A stretch of DNA of 64,000 bases from Trinickia fusca (GCF_003628145.1 NZ_RBZV01000002.1:248001-312000); one strand, 5' to 3'. Counted from the first letter of the stretch, positions 25,627 to 34,540 are shown. Notes: a model not told the origin generated them from the sequence alone. Program-made: numbers and translations.

Positions 25627-26535
25627 ATGCATCACGCCGCATTGCGCGAGAACGACACGGCATTCATTCCAGCCCCGCATGTGCTCGACTCCGAACAGCC
25701 GAACGTGCCGGGCAGAAGCAGCCTCACCGAAGTCGTTTGGTGCAACGACCCACGCCAGCCGATCGCGATGCAGCAGCAAGGCCCTCGCCTCGGTATCGCT
25801 GCGGCGCTCGCCGGTGCGCACAATGCGGCCGAGCGTCATCGCATCGTCAGCGCGCTACTGCATCTGATCGGCTTCTCGACGTTCGCCTACGTCGCACTCG
25901 AGCTCACGCGCGAGCGCGTCGACCGTCTGTTCCTGCACGAAGCATTCATACCGCCGACGTACCGGGGCGACTATGTACGCCAACGCTACCACGAGATCGA
26001 TCCGCGCACCCTCGGCGCACGCCGAGCGAACGCGCCGATGGTGTGGGATCTGCACCATCTTCGCGAGCAAACGAAGGACGCCGACCTGGTCAGTATCGAC
26101 CAGGGCCACGAAGCGTTCGAGGGGTTCCTCTCGATGATGCGCGACGACGGCATGTGCAGCGGCCTCATGTTCCCGATGGCGATCCCGGGTACGCGCATGC
26201 ATGCGTTCATGAGCTTCACGGCACCGCGGCGCAATCGCGACTGGATGACCTCGACGACGATCGAGCAGGCGCTGTCGATCGGCATGTCCGTGCATACGTT
26301 CGCGTCCTCGCAGCTGCTCGCGGCCGCGCGCGAGCGCTCGCCCAACGGGCTGACGCCGTTCGAACGCGAACTGCTCGTCGGCATTGCCGAAGGTGCCTCG
26401 GACAAGGAGATCGGCCGCCGCCTCGACACGAGCCAGCACAACGTCGACTATCACCTGCGCAAGCTGCGCAAGCGCTTTAACGCAGCCAACCGTATCGAGC
26501 TGACCTACCTGACATCCAAGCTCGAGCTGATCTGA
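25627..26535 (+). CDS. LuxR-type regulator with autoinducer-binding-like domain (divergent pair, right)
   Basis: This 302-residue protein has pocket positions Y112 (in place of Trp57), Y116, D125, P126 and W140 at canonical spacing. The helix-turn-helix near the C-terminus has GASDKEIGRRLDTSQHNVDYHL, again with the NVDYHLRKLRKRF pattern shared with the regulators at 4329 and 7998. GGAGG lies seven bases before the ATG at 25627. Trp57 replacement is known among LuxR solos that sense non-AHL or plant-derived signals, so a non-AHL ligand is possible. Confidence 0.86.
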   Translation: MHHAALRENDTAFIPAPHVLDSEQPNVPGRSSLTEVVWCNDPRQPIAMQQQGPRLGIAAALAGAHNAAERHRIVSALLHLIGFSTFAYVALELTRERVDRLFLHEAFIPPTYRGDYVRQRYHEIDPRTLGARRANAPMVWDLHHLREQTKDADLVSIDQGHEAFEGFLSMMRDDGMCSGLMFPMAIPGTRMHAFMSFTAPRRNRDWMTSTTIEQALSIGMSVHTFASSQLLAAARERSPNGLTPFERELLVGIAEGASDKEIGRRLDTSQHNVDYHLRKLRKRFNAANRIELTYLTSKLELI

Positions 26536-26645
26536 ACGCGTTGCCTTGGCTCAGTCGCCGCGCTTCGATCGGTTCGCAGTGCAGATCTTCCGCCCCTCGA
26601 CACGCGGCTACGCTGTGCCGCCGTCGAGCAGGTCGGCGCGCAGCG

Positions 26646-28991
26646 CTATAGCTCGAGCACGAGCTTGCCGCCCTTGGCGCGCGAACAGCAGGCCATCATA
26701 CGAGTGTTCGACTCACGTTCCGACTTGCTCAGCACGGCATCGCGATGCTCGACCTCACCGGCGAGTACGTGCACTTCACATGAACCGCATAAGCCTTCCT
26801 CGCAGCCGCTCGGCACGTCGACGTTGTGCTTGCGCAGCACGCCGAGCAATGTCTGGCCCGCCGGCACCGTGAGCTGCAGCGCCGAATCCTCGAGCTCGAC
26901 TTCGAACGCCTGATCATGCGTGTGATCGAGCGGCGTGAGCACCGACGCGAAGCGTTCGATCCGCAGTGAATCAGCAGGCCACGCGGCGCTCGCGAGTTCC
27001 AGCGCATCGAGCAGCCGCGCTGGCCCGCAGGCATAGACGGGTGTCCCCGGTTCGACGCGCAGCGCATCGAGCGTGTTGCGCGTCCCTTCCTGCGATACGT
27101 ACAGATGCAGTCGCGCGCCATGCTGCTGCACCAGCTCGTCGAGCAAGACCATCGACGCCCGCGAGCGACCGCTGTAGTGGAGTTCGTAGTCGAGGCCGAG
27201 CGCCTTTGCGCGGTGCGCCATCGCACTGATCGGCGTGATGCCGATGCCGCCCGCGACGAAGATCGCCTTGCGGGCCTGCTCGTCGAAACGAAAGTGATTG
27301 CGTGGGCCGCGGATACGTAACGATAGCCCGACCTTCGCATGCGCATGCAGCCATGCCGAACCACCGCGGCTGTTCGGCTCGCGCAGGACCGCGATCTCGA
27401 ACGCGCGCGCATCCATGGGATCGCCGCACAGCGAATACTGCCGCAACAGTCCCGCCGAGCCGCATTCGACGTCGATGTGCGCGCCTGGCGTCCAGCGTGG
27501 CAGCGCCCTTCCGTCCGGCGCTTCGAGGCGAATCCGGATGATGTCGTGTGCAGCTTGATCGATGGATGCGATCGTCACGGTACGTGTGACCGCTTGCGCC
27601 GACGGCTCGCCGATGCGCACGGCAGCACGCGGAGTCAGCGCCGCACGATCGGCCCGCTCAGGATTGAGCATCGGGTCCCATTCGACGCATAAATGCTCGG
27701 GACCACGAAACGACGTGTTGGGGACGTACGTGAAGCGCTGCTTGGCCAGCCGCATGTGCGGCAGGCGGCGGGTGAACTCGTCGAGCAGGATCTGCATCTC
27801 CATGCGCGCGAGGTTCTTGCCCATGCATTGATGGGCGCCATAACCGAACGTGAGGTGATCGCCCGCATTGTCGCGGCGAATATCGAAGCAATCGGCATCG
27901 TCGAAACGCCGTTCGTCGTGATTGGCCGACGACGTGACGATCAGCAGCTTCGCGCCAGCCGGAATGTCGACCCCGCCGATCGTGACGTCCTTCGTCGCAA
28001 GTCGACGCCAGGCCGCGATCGACCCGTTATGACGCAAGCACTCCTCGACCGCGTTCGGAATGAGGCTCGGGTCTTCGCACAGATCGCGCCATGCATCGGG
28101 ATGCTCGAGCAGCAGCTTCAGGGCGTTGGCCGTCGCATTGGCCGTCGTCTCATGCGCGGCAACGATGCCGGCCATCATCATCGAATGCAGATACGAATCG
28201 GTGACGACCTCGGGCAACGCCTTCTGCTTGCGAATACCGTATTGCATCCAGCCCGGATTGCCCGGGTCCTCGCGCATCTTCTCGAGCACCTTGCCCGCGA
28301 ATTGCCAGAACTTGCCGACCGCGCGTGCGACCTGCACCTGCTCGTGGGGCTGCGGCCGGCCCCAGGTGTTGACCGTGTGCGCGATCGAATATTGGCGCAG
28401 CATGTCCATGTCTTCCTCGGGGACGCCGAGAAAGTGCAACGCCACCGTCAGCGGCACCTCCCACAGCATCTGATCCACGAGATCGGCATGGCCGTCGTCG
28501 ATGAAGCGGTCGACATACTCGCGCGCGAGCCGCCGCACGAGCGGTTCGTGCTGTTTGAGCGCCTCAGGTGTGAACGGCTCCATCAACGCGCGACGACGCG
28601 GCATATGCGCGGGCTCATCCTCGTTCACGAGCGTGCGGTTCATTGCGTAGCCGTACGATGCGAGCACCGCGTTGGCCTCGGGGCCGGTCGGCGTGATCTT
28701 TTCGAGCGCGATCGACGGACTGAACGTGAGGTTGTCGCGGAAGACAGCCTTGATATCGTCATAACGCGTGACGACCCAATAACCGAGCTTCGGGCTGTAG
28801 AAGACAGGCTCCTGCTCGCGCGCCCAGCGCACGTATTCGGGCGGGTCCTGCTGATAGCCGTCTTCGAACGGATCGAACGCGCTAGCGCGCGGACTGACCG
28901 GGCAGCCGGTCGGCGTCAGCGGCGCGTCCTGGGCAACAGCCTGATGGAACGGACACTGGCCGACGCGGTTCGGCTCGGTGGCATCGCTCAT
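26646..28991 (-). CDS. Self-sufficient cytochrome P450 monooxygenase, CYP116B type
   Basis: This single-chain P450 of 781 residues carries its own redox partners. The P450 domain (about 1-445) has the I-helix GIVAAHETTANAT and the heme-thiolate loop FGYGAHQCMG. A phthalate-dioxygenase-reductase-like FMN/NADH domain follows (about 465-690; RQYSLCGDP, FVAGGIGITPISAM). A C-terminal plant-type 2Fe-2S ferredoxin has CEEGLCGSC plus a distal Cys. This order is that of P450RhF/CYP116B enzymes, which hydroxylate or dealkylate small hydrophobic substrates. AGGAGG precedes the ATG. It is co-directional with the P450 at 29109. Substrate unknown. Confidence 0.95.
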   Translation of the reverse strand: MSDATEPNRVGQCPFHQAVAQDAPLTPTGCPVSPRASAFDPFEDGYQQDPPEYVRWAREQEPVFYSPKLGYWVVTRYDDIKAVFRDNLTFSPSIALEKITPTGPEANAVLASYGYAMNRTLVNEDEPAHMPRRRALMEPFTPEALKQHEPLVRRLAREYVDRFIDDGHADLVDQMLWEVPLTVALHFLGVPEEDMDMLRQYSIAHTVNTWGRPQPHEQVQVARAVGKFWQFAGKVLEKMREDPGNPGWMQYGIRKQKALPEVVTDSYLHSMMMAGIVAAHETTANATANALKLLLEHPDAWRDLCEDPSLIPNAVEECLRHNGSIAAWRRLATKDVTIGGVDIPAGAKLLIVTSSANHDERRFDDADCFDIRRDNAGDHLTFGYGAHQCMGKNLARMEMQILLDEFTRRLPHMRLAKQRFTYVPNTSFRGPEHLCVEWDPMLNPERADRAALTPRAAVRIGEPSAQAVTRTVTIASIDQAAHDIIRIRLEAPDGRALPRWTPGAHIDVECGSAGLLRQYSLCGDPMDARAFEIAVLREPNSRGGSAWLHAHAKVGLSLRIRGPRNHFRFDEQARKAIFVAGGIGITPISAMAHRAKALGLDYELHYSGRSRASMVLLDELVQQHGARLHLYVSQEGTRNTLDALRVEPGTPVYACGPARLLDALELASAAWPADSLRIERFASVLTPLDHTHDQAFEVELEDSALQLTVPAGQTLLGVLRKHNVDVPSGCEEGLCGSCEVHVLAGEVEHRDAVLSKSERESNTRMMACCSRAKGGKLVLEL

Positions 28992-29108
28992 GCTCCCCTC
29001 CTGCGGTTCTCCTGCACTCGGCGCGAAATCGCACTCGCGCTGGCGTAACTATAGCGAGTGGACGCAACGGACCCACGCGAAGTGCCGCATTCCGGGGAGC
29101 GAGTTTGA

Positions 29109-30542
29109 TCAAGCCGGCACGGAGGCCGCCGACGTGACGGTCAAATGCACCGGCTGATCTGGCCGCAGCATGACGTTCATGACGGGCCGCGGGGCCGTCA
29201 TGCCTTCCGGCACTGACAGGTTGAAGCGCTGCAGCACCATCGCAGCGATAACCGTCATCTCCGTCATGGCCAGGTGTTGCCCCAGGCAAACTCGAGGACC
29301 GATGCCGAACGGCGAATAAGCCCCGCGTGGAATCTCAGGTGCCTCGGGGCCAAAGCGATCGGGGCGGAAGGCGCTTGGCTCCGGGAACCATCGAGGGTCG
29401 TGATGCATGAGTTGCACTGGCACCAGGAACATGGTTCGCGCCGGCAGTTGCCATGCCCCCAGGGTGATGGGCTTCGTGCTTCGGCGACTGAAAAGTACGG
29501 CCGCAGTCGGATAGAGGCGCTGCGTCTCTTTGATCGTCTGGGTCAGATAATTCAGCGATGGGAGCGTGTCTGGCGTCGGCACCTGGCCTTGCAGAATCTG
29601 CGCGACTTCGGCCCGTGCAACGGCTTGTGCTTCCGGGTTCGATGCCATGCACCATGCCCACCAGACCAACGTGGCTGCTGTCGTTTCATGTCCGGCTAGG
29701 AACGCCGTCATGCACTCGTCACGGACGGCTTGCAGCGGCCACGCCGACGCATCGCTCTCGTGCAGCGCTAGAAGCCGGGTCAGCAGATCGTCGGGCCTTG
29801 CGTGACGCGGCACCTTGAGCCGTGTTTGCAGATAGCGTTCAATCAAGCCCTTCAGATCTGCTAGCGCTTGCCGCTTGGCGCGTTTCCAGGGCACCCAATC
29901 GGGCAAGCTTGCGGGCCAGTAGAACTCGGCGTTGGCCGCTGCGCTGACGACGCGGACGGCGTTTTCCGCGATGCGGGCATCCGCGCCGATTCCGCCCGAA
30001 AACGTCATCTGCAGGATCACCTCCATGGTCAGCGACGTGAGTGCGCTTTCGATGGGCCAGTGCGGGTCGTCCGTTGGCCACTGCGCAAGGGCCTGCTGAG
30101 TGGTGGCGGCCATGGTCGGCAAGAAGGCTTGCACGGCCTTCGGCGAAAAACTCGATTGCAAGGTGTGTCGCTTGTTGCGCCAGGCGTCGCCTTCGGCAGT
30201 GAGCACGCTGTGCCCGTGCAATTGAGAAAAAATGCGTATGCCGCGCTCCCAACGAATCAGCGCGTCATGGTGCGTGAGCAGCAGCTCGCGCGCGAGTTGG
30301 GGATCGGTGACGACGATCTCATGTTCAGGCCAGAAGCGCAGATGCACCACGTCGCCAAACTCCCGTTGCCATGCAGTCAGCGTGCCAAGCAGATCGCGCG
30401 ACATTTTGTTCAGCAAGCTCCAGCCGGTGAGGCCAGTAGGTGGTCCGGGAGGCCATACGCCGGGGGGATTGAGAGGGATTGCGGCCGTCGGGGACGGCGC
30501 GTCCTGATGGAATGGGCAGCCGGAGGACGTTGGCGAATTCAT
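29109..30542 (-). CDS. Cytochrome P450 (stand-alone heme domain)
   Basis: This 477-residue P450 has AFLAGHETTAATLVW (I helix), KETQRLYP (ExxR) and FGIGPRVCLGQ (heme loop with Cys). It looks like a CYP4/CYP102-type fatty-acid-class fold but I cannot name the family. It lacks a fused reductase, so it needs separate partners. I start at the ATG at 30542 with AGGTG upstream; longer in-frame starts run into the divergent control region. Both P450s begin with a CPFHQ motif near the N-terminus. It lies 117 bases before the CYP116B gene, likely one operon. Confidence 0.93.
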   Translation of the reverse strand: MNSPTSSGCPFHQDAPSPTAAIPLNPPGVWPPGPPTGLTGWSLLNKMSRDLLGTLTAWQREFGDVVHLRFWPEHEIVVTDPQLARELLLTHHDALIRWERGIRIFSQLHGHSVLTAEGDAWRNKRHTLQSSFSPKAVQAFLPTMAATTQQALAQWPTDDPHWPIESALTSLTMEVILQMTFSGGIGADARIAENAVRVVSAAANAEFYWPASLPDWVPWKRAKRQALADLKGLIERYLQTRLKVPRHARPDDLLTRLLALHESDASAWPLQAVRDECMTAFLAGHETTAATLVWWAWCMASNPEAQAVARAEVAQILQGQVPTPDTLPSLNYLTQTIKETQRLYPTAAVLFSRRSTKPITLGAWQLPARTMFLVPVQLMHHDPRWFPEPSAFRPDRFGPEAPEIPRGAYSPFGIGPRVCLGQHLAMTEMTVIAAMVLQRFNLSVPEGMTAPRPVMNVMLRPDQPVHLTVTSAASVPA

Positions 30543-30677
30543 GGGGCACCTACGAGTCACAGTGAAGTTACGTGTTATCCGATGTCGTGCACCTCGGATG
30601 ATTCGCCAATGGACGCCCCCTGTCTTGAACGCAAACGACATCGACACGCGTGCCATGCCTGCCTATACTGCGCGGTC

Positions 30678-31616
30678 ATGTCCCTCGAGTTGCCCCCCAC
30701 ACTGCGACCATGCCCCGCTCCCTCCGAGCGCGCGGCCCGCGCATTGCGCGACGGCGAGAGTCCTCACACACGGCTATATCTGGCGCCGCCTGCGTTGCAA
30801 GGCGCGATCGTGGCCATCGTCTGTCGAGATACGCGCGGCTTCGAGTTGAGCGACGCTCAGCGCTTATCGCATTTCCCCGCCTCAGCGCTCGTGTGTCTTT
30901 CCTGGTACCAAGGAGTCGATATGGGGCTCGTGGAACAGACCGACGACGGTCCCACGTGGCAGCCGTTTGGTACGGCGGTCACGCTGTCGGGCAGCCAGTC
31001 CCGCCCCACCATAAGCTGGGCGCCGACCACCGGGCACGGGGGCATGGTGTGCTTCACCGCGGATGCGGCGCAGGCATTGTTCGACCTTGATTTGTCCGCG
31101 GTCCAGGACCGCTTTGTCGATGCCCGCGAACTGCTTGGCGAGGCTTGGCGGCCGTTCCTGGAGGCACTGCTCGAGACCGATGGCGATGCGCAAGCGCTGG
31201 CCGTGCTGGAGCGGTATCTTTCGGTGCGTTGGCTCGCGCTACAGGGCCACCGTTCGGTGATGTCCTCGCTGCGCCAGGCCGGGCGCCATTGGGTCGGACG
31301 CCTCGCTTGGCAGGCCCACGAATGGCGGCGAACACACAGTCCGCGCCAAGTCGAACGCCGCATCAAGGCGTACAGCGGGCGCTCATTGCGTGAGTGGCAA
31401 TCGCTCGTCAAAACGGAAAGTGCGTTCTTTGCGGCGCGGGAGCGGTACGACGCTGGCCAGCCCTTCGACTTGGCCACGCTGGCTCATAACGAAGGCTTTG
31501 CCGACCAAGCGCACTTGAGCCGCGCGGTCAAACGCATCTCCGGGTTCTCGCCCAGCGAGTTCGCCCAGCGCTTTATCGAAGACGAATCGTTTTGGGTGTA
31601 TCGGCTGTGGGTGTGA
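30678..31616 (+). CDS. AraC-family transcriptional regulator (divergent from the P450 genes)
   Basis: This 312-residue protein has an N-terminal sensing domain of uncertain class and a C-terminal AraC double helix-turn-helix at about 225-300. The helix-turn-helix contains LATLAHNEGFADQAHLSRAVKR and FSPSEFAQRF. The start is placed at the ATG at 30678; the frame stays open further upstream, so it may be longer. The 135-bp gap to the divergent P450 gene and the usual role of such neighbours suggest it activates the P450s. The last 27 codons recur as a remnant at 32762. Confidence 0.85.
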   Translation: MSLELPPTLRPCPAPSERAARALRDGESPHTRLYLAPPALQGAIVAIVCRDTRGFELSDAQRLSHFPASALVCLSWYQGVDMGLVEQTDDGPTWQPFGTAVTLSGSQSRPTISWAPTTGHGGMVCFTADAAQALFDLDLSAVQDRFVDARELLGEAWRPFLEALLETDGDAQALAVLERYLSVRWLALQGHRSVMSSLRQAGRHWVGRLAWQAHEWRRTHSPRQVERRIKAYSGRSLREWQSLVKTESAFFAARERYDAGQPFDLATLAHNEGFADQAHLSRAVKRISGFSPSEFAQRFIEDESFWVYRLWV

Positions 31617-31628
31617 GCGAAGAAGGCT

Positions 31629-32585
31629 TCACGCGCTTTCCGCCGCGCTCAGCATCCGTTCGAGAACTGTCGTCAGCCTGCGCACGCGCTCGACGTTGCG
31701 CTGCCCGATGGCAAGCGAGAGAAAACCGATGATCCACAGAGACGCGTAAAAAGCCGTCGCGCGAATGCACTCGCCCTCGGGCGCCCAGCAGCGCAGCAGC
31801 GCCTCGGCATAAGGGCGGCCGCGCTCTCCCACCTCAGTGTCGATGTGCGCGAGCGTCGCACCCAACACGAGCAGCGGATCGCCGTAACATACCGTGTCGA
31901 AGTCGATCAGACCACTCAGCTCGCCGCCGTCCACCAGTACGTTTTTGATTGTCAGGTCGTCGAGAAAGCAGGTCGGTCGCAGCGTATCGAAATATCCCTC
32001 GAGCGAGGCACGCACGAGGCCGAGGCGCGCGCGAAAGCGATCAAGCGGAGTGGCATCCGTGCGCGCGAGCGTGGCGACGAGAAGTTCGGTCGGCGCGAGT
32101 TCGCCAAAGACCTCAGTCCAGCGTGCATGGGGCGCGCGAGCGCCGATCGCACCCCAGCCGAATCTGCCCTCCGCAGCGGCGGGCTGCCATTGCCCAACCC
32201 GGCACTGGAACTCACATAGAGTTTCCGCAATCCGTTCGGTTTGCCTCGCATCGAGCGAGCCGAGAACATAGTAAAGATCGCGCCCGGGAAGCCAGTCGAG
32301 CACCACGAAATCGCCGCCCGCGGGCGTGACGCCTTGCGCGTGGACTTCCTGCACCGGCAGTCCGAGGCCCCGCAGCACGGCGAGATTCGAACGGGTATGC
32401 AAAAAGGTTCCCGCCTCCGGGCTCGCGCGCACCGCCAGCGAACGACCGCCGGCCATGCGCGCGCGATACACCGCGTTGCCGCTGTGAGTGAACGCCTGGC
32501 GCTCGAGCCGTAGCGGCCGCTCACCGAGTGCGTCCTCCATGCATTGCGCGATCGCCGCGTCGTCGTTGCCGCCCTGCTCGCCCAT
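31629..32585 (-). CDS. Aminoglycoside-phosphotransferase-like kinase (APH family), substrate unknown
   Basis: This 318-residue protein has the APH/choline-kinase fold. The catalytic-loop equivalent is CFLDDLTIKNVLVDGG, with Asp and Asn conserved and the His of the usual HGD replaced. The metal-binding DFD follows in LIDFDTVCYGDPLL. An N-terminal lobe with AVRASPEAG supplies the Lys/Arg-type region. Many such chromosomal proteins phosphorylate small metabolites rather than antibiotics, and resistance should not be assumed. It is convergent with the AraC gene, 12 bases apart. Confidence 0.8.
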   Translation of the reverse strand: MGEQGGNDDAAIAQCMEDALGERPLRLERQAFTHSGNAVYRARMAGGRSLAVRASPEAGTFLHTRSNLAVLRGLGLPVQEVHAQGVTPAGGDFVVLDWLPGRDLYYVLGSLDARQTERIAETLCEFQCRVGQWQPAAAEGRFGWGAIGARAPHARWTEVFGELAPTELLVATLARTDATPLDRFRARLGLVRASLEGYFDTLRPTCFLDDLTIKNVLVDGGELSGLIDFDTVCYGDPLLVLGATLAHIDTEVGERGRPYAEALLRCWAPEGECIRATAFYASLWIIGFLSLAIGQRNVERVRRLTTVLERMLSAAESA

Positions 32586-32942
32586 CTCGATACCTACCCT
32601 GCCTCAACAGGGAAGGATTTAAGCAACGGGGGCTACTCGCGGCAATTGCTCGAATATTAAGCAATGTTGCCGTCGTTATCAGGCGTCCTGCGCAGACGGT
32701 GCTGGACCGTCACCGCTGTCATGGAACGTAACGGCCTGAAAGATTCCGCCGTGCGACCCAACGCATCACCGGGTTTTCGCCAAGTGAGTTCGCCCGGCGC
32801 TTTATCGAGGACGAATCGTTTTGGGTGTATCGATTGTGGGTGTAAGTGCCCACGGGCCAAGTGGTGGCTTCTTATCCCTCGCTGATGCAGGTCCAATGTC
32901 GATCGACCGGACCCGCAACGATGCTATATTTTCCTCGCCAGC
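32586..32942. other. 357-bp non-coding gap with an AraC remnant
   Basis: The gap between the APH-like gene and the acyltransferase gene contains no complete gene. Its only recognisable content is the AraC C-terminal fragment at 32762-32845. Weaker similarity to the AraC gene extends about 15 bases further upstream. Confidence 0.75.
32762..32845 (+). pseudogene. Remnant of an AraC-family gene (last 27 codons and stop)
   Basis: The fragment reads RITGFSPSEFARRF-type sequence through SFWVYRLWV to a TAA stop. Aligned with the intact AraC gene end (31533-31616), 75 of 84 bases and 25 of 27 residues agree, and six of the eight sense differences are silent. The upstream part of the gene is absent. 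The pattern fits decay of a once-functional related gene rather than a fresh local duplication. Confidence 0.85.
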
Positions 32943-33674
32943 CTAAGCATCCGACTTGGCGCTCCGAACGAATCGGGCTGGAATGCCGGCAACCAGCGTG
33001 CCCTCCCCAACATCCTTCGTCACGACGGATCCCGAAGCAACGATCGCATGGGCACCGATTCGCGTTCCGGGAAGCAGCGTTGCGCCAGCCCCAATAAACG
33101 CGGAACGTTCAATGATCGGGCCCGTGATGTGTTCGCCGAATCCGGCTCGAATCTGGTTGTCATTCGCAGTGCCAACCATCGTGCTCACAAAAACATCGTC
33201 CTCGAGGCGGGCATTTCCGGTGATGTGCGTATTGTCCATGATCTTCACGCGATCACCGACGGTCGTATCGTAGTTGATCGTGACGTACCGGCTGACGATG
33301 CAGCGACTACCGATTCTGCACTTCTCGCGAATCGATGCCCCATCTCCAAGCAAAGTATTTGCACCAATCTTCACATCATAAAAGACGACCGCATGCGGCC
33401 CAATTGAGCATTCGTCGCCGATATCGACGAACCGGTCAAACTGCGGCAGGCGTGCGGTTGCCCCGGCACCCTTCGGCTCCTTGCCGACGAAAGCGCCTGG
33501 GAAGATTTCTACTCCGCGCCCGAGTCGAACGCCATCTGAGACAACAACGTGTGGATGAATAATCGTGCCGTCACCGATTTCGACCTCGCCAATGACAGCG
33601 TAAGGACCAATACGAACGTTTTCACCGATCACGGCCTTTTCAGACACGATTGCCGTTGGATGTATGTCTCTCAT
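32943..33674 (-). CDS. Left-handed beta-helix acyltransferase (sugar O/N-acetyltransferase-like)
   Basis: This 243-residue protein is built of hexapeptide repeats. The LpxA-like N-terminus is IHPTAIVS...VRIGPYAVIG, and further coils run through IGANTLLGDGASIREKCRIG. The C-terminal GSVVTKDVGEGTLVAGIPARFVR is typical of acetyltransferases of surface polysaccharide synthesis. GAGGT sits five bases before the ATG. It has a visibly lower GC content than its neighbours and lies just inside tRNA-Pro, suggesting acquisition. No other polysaccharide genes are nearby, so acceptor unknown. Confidence 0.85.
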   Translation of the reverse strand: MRDIHPTAIVSEKAVIGENVRIGPYAVIGEVEIGDGTIIHPHVVVSDGVRLGRGVEIFPGAFVGKEPKGAGATARLPQFDRFVDIGDECSIGPHAVVFYDVKIGANTLLGDGASIREKCRIGSRCIVSRYVTINYDTTVGDRVKIMDNTHITGNARLEDDVFVSTMVGTANDNQIRAGFGEHITGPIIERSAFIGAGATLLPGTRIGAHAIVASGSVVTKDVGEGTLVAGIPARFVRSAKSDA

Positions 33675-33886
33675 TTTTTACCTCTATACAGAATGACTGG
33701 GTCGATCGCGACTGCTGGAAGGATGTCCATTACAGCACACTTCCACCGTATGTTCGCATCAACAAAAACAGGTTTGCCCGGAGCGGTCGCAACCATGCTC
33801 GACGGTCTCTTGCAAGAGATCCCGGGGCCGAGCACATGCATCGATGCATATCGAGAAAAGCGCGCTATCGACGGACGAAGCGAACA

Positions 33887-33927
33887 AGAAAAAACCCGCA
33901 CAGCATGACACTGTGCGGGTTTTTTAA
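33887..33927 (-). terminator. Intrinsic terminator after tRNA-Pro
   Basis: The arms 33889-33903 and 33911-33925 pair perfectly (core CCCGCACAG) around a 7-base loop. On the minus strand the stem ends in a T-run, three bases or so past the tRNA 3' end. The flanking A/T runs make it potentially bidirectional. Confidence 0.85.
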
Positions 33928-33929
33928 TC

Positions 33930-34006
<77 letters not shown>

Positions 34007-34059
34007 AAAGCGTGAAAGTATAACAGAGACTTTCACTAATTAGAACCACTATCGTACGA

Positions 34060-34488
34060 CTATCGACGCAGCAAATCGATGATCCCGAGCAAGTCCTTGC
34101 GCAGCTGATCGACATCGACCGCTTCCTGCTGCGCGGCCACCTCGCCAGCAACATCCGCAGCCTCCTCGACCACCGCGTCATTCGCGCTCTGCGGCACAGC
34201 CACTTCCTCGATCACGCCACCACGCGCGTCGAGACGATTGCGTGCGCCGTTGATCGTAAAGCCCTGTTCGTACAGCAGCTCGCGAATCCGCCGAATCAAC
34301 AGCACCTCGTGGTGCTGATAGTAACGGCGATTGCCGCGGCGCTTCACCGGACGCAACTGCGTGAACTCCTGCTCCCAGTACCGCAGCACATGCGGCTTGA
34401 CGCCGCACAGCTCGCTGACTTCACCGATCGTGAAGTAGCGCTTCGCCGGAATCGGGGGCAACACTACTTTCTCAACCGTCGTGGTCAT
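34060..34488 (-). CDS. MerR-type regulator of the pheST-ihfA block
   Basis: This 142-residue protein has an N-terminal MerR winged helix (KRYFTIGEVSELCGVKPHVL, then RYWEQEF). A helix 2 region (RRYYQHHEVLLIRRIRELLYEQGFT) and an acidic C-terminal tail follow, with no Cys metal-binding cluster. It is the conserved MerR-like gene found downstream of ihfA in beta- and gamma-proteobacteria. Targets are unknown. It lies 52 bases after ihfA and is likely cotranscribed. Confidence 0.9.
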   Translation of the reverse strand: MTTTVEKVVLPPIPAKRYFTIGEVSELCGVKPHVLRYWEQEFTQLRPVKRRGNRRYYQHHEVLLIRRIRELLYEQGFTINGARNRLDARGGVIEEVAVPQSANDAVVEEAADVAGEVAAQQEAVDVDQLRKDLLGIIDLLRR

Positions 34489-34540
34489 CGTCAGTTAACC
34501 GTCGTGGTGAAGGCCCACCCATGGGCGCGCCGCGCAACAA

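Noticed and set aside
24704-26535. A luxI-type synthase paired with the divergent luxR-type genes
   Set aside because: No frame in the region shows the synthase motif; both flanks are accounted for by other genes.
27170-27200. A further TTCGTAG copy in the CYP116B gene
   Set aside because: It lies in coding sequence with no partner half-site.
31629-32585. Antibiotic-resistance kinase
   Set aside because: The APH fold is clear but the HGD His is replaced and nothing links it to a resistance context; such chromosomal kinases have many substrates.
33549-33908. A 119-codon plus-strand frame over the acyltransferase start region
   Set aside because: It overlaps the well-supported minus-strand gene and the terminator, and has no homology I can recognise.
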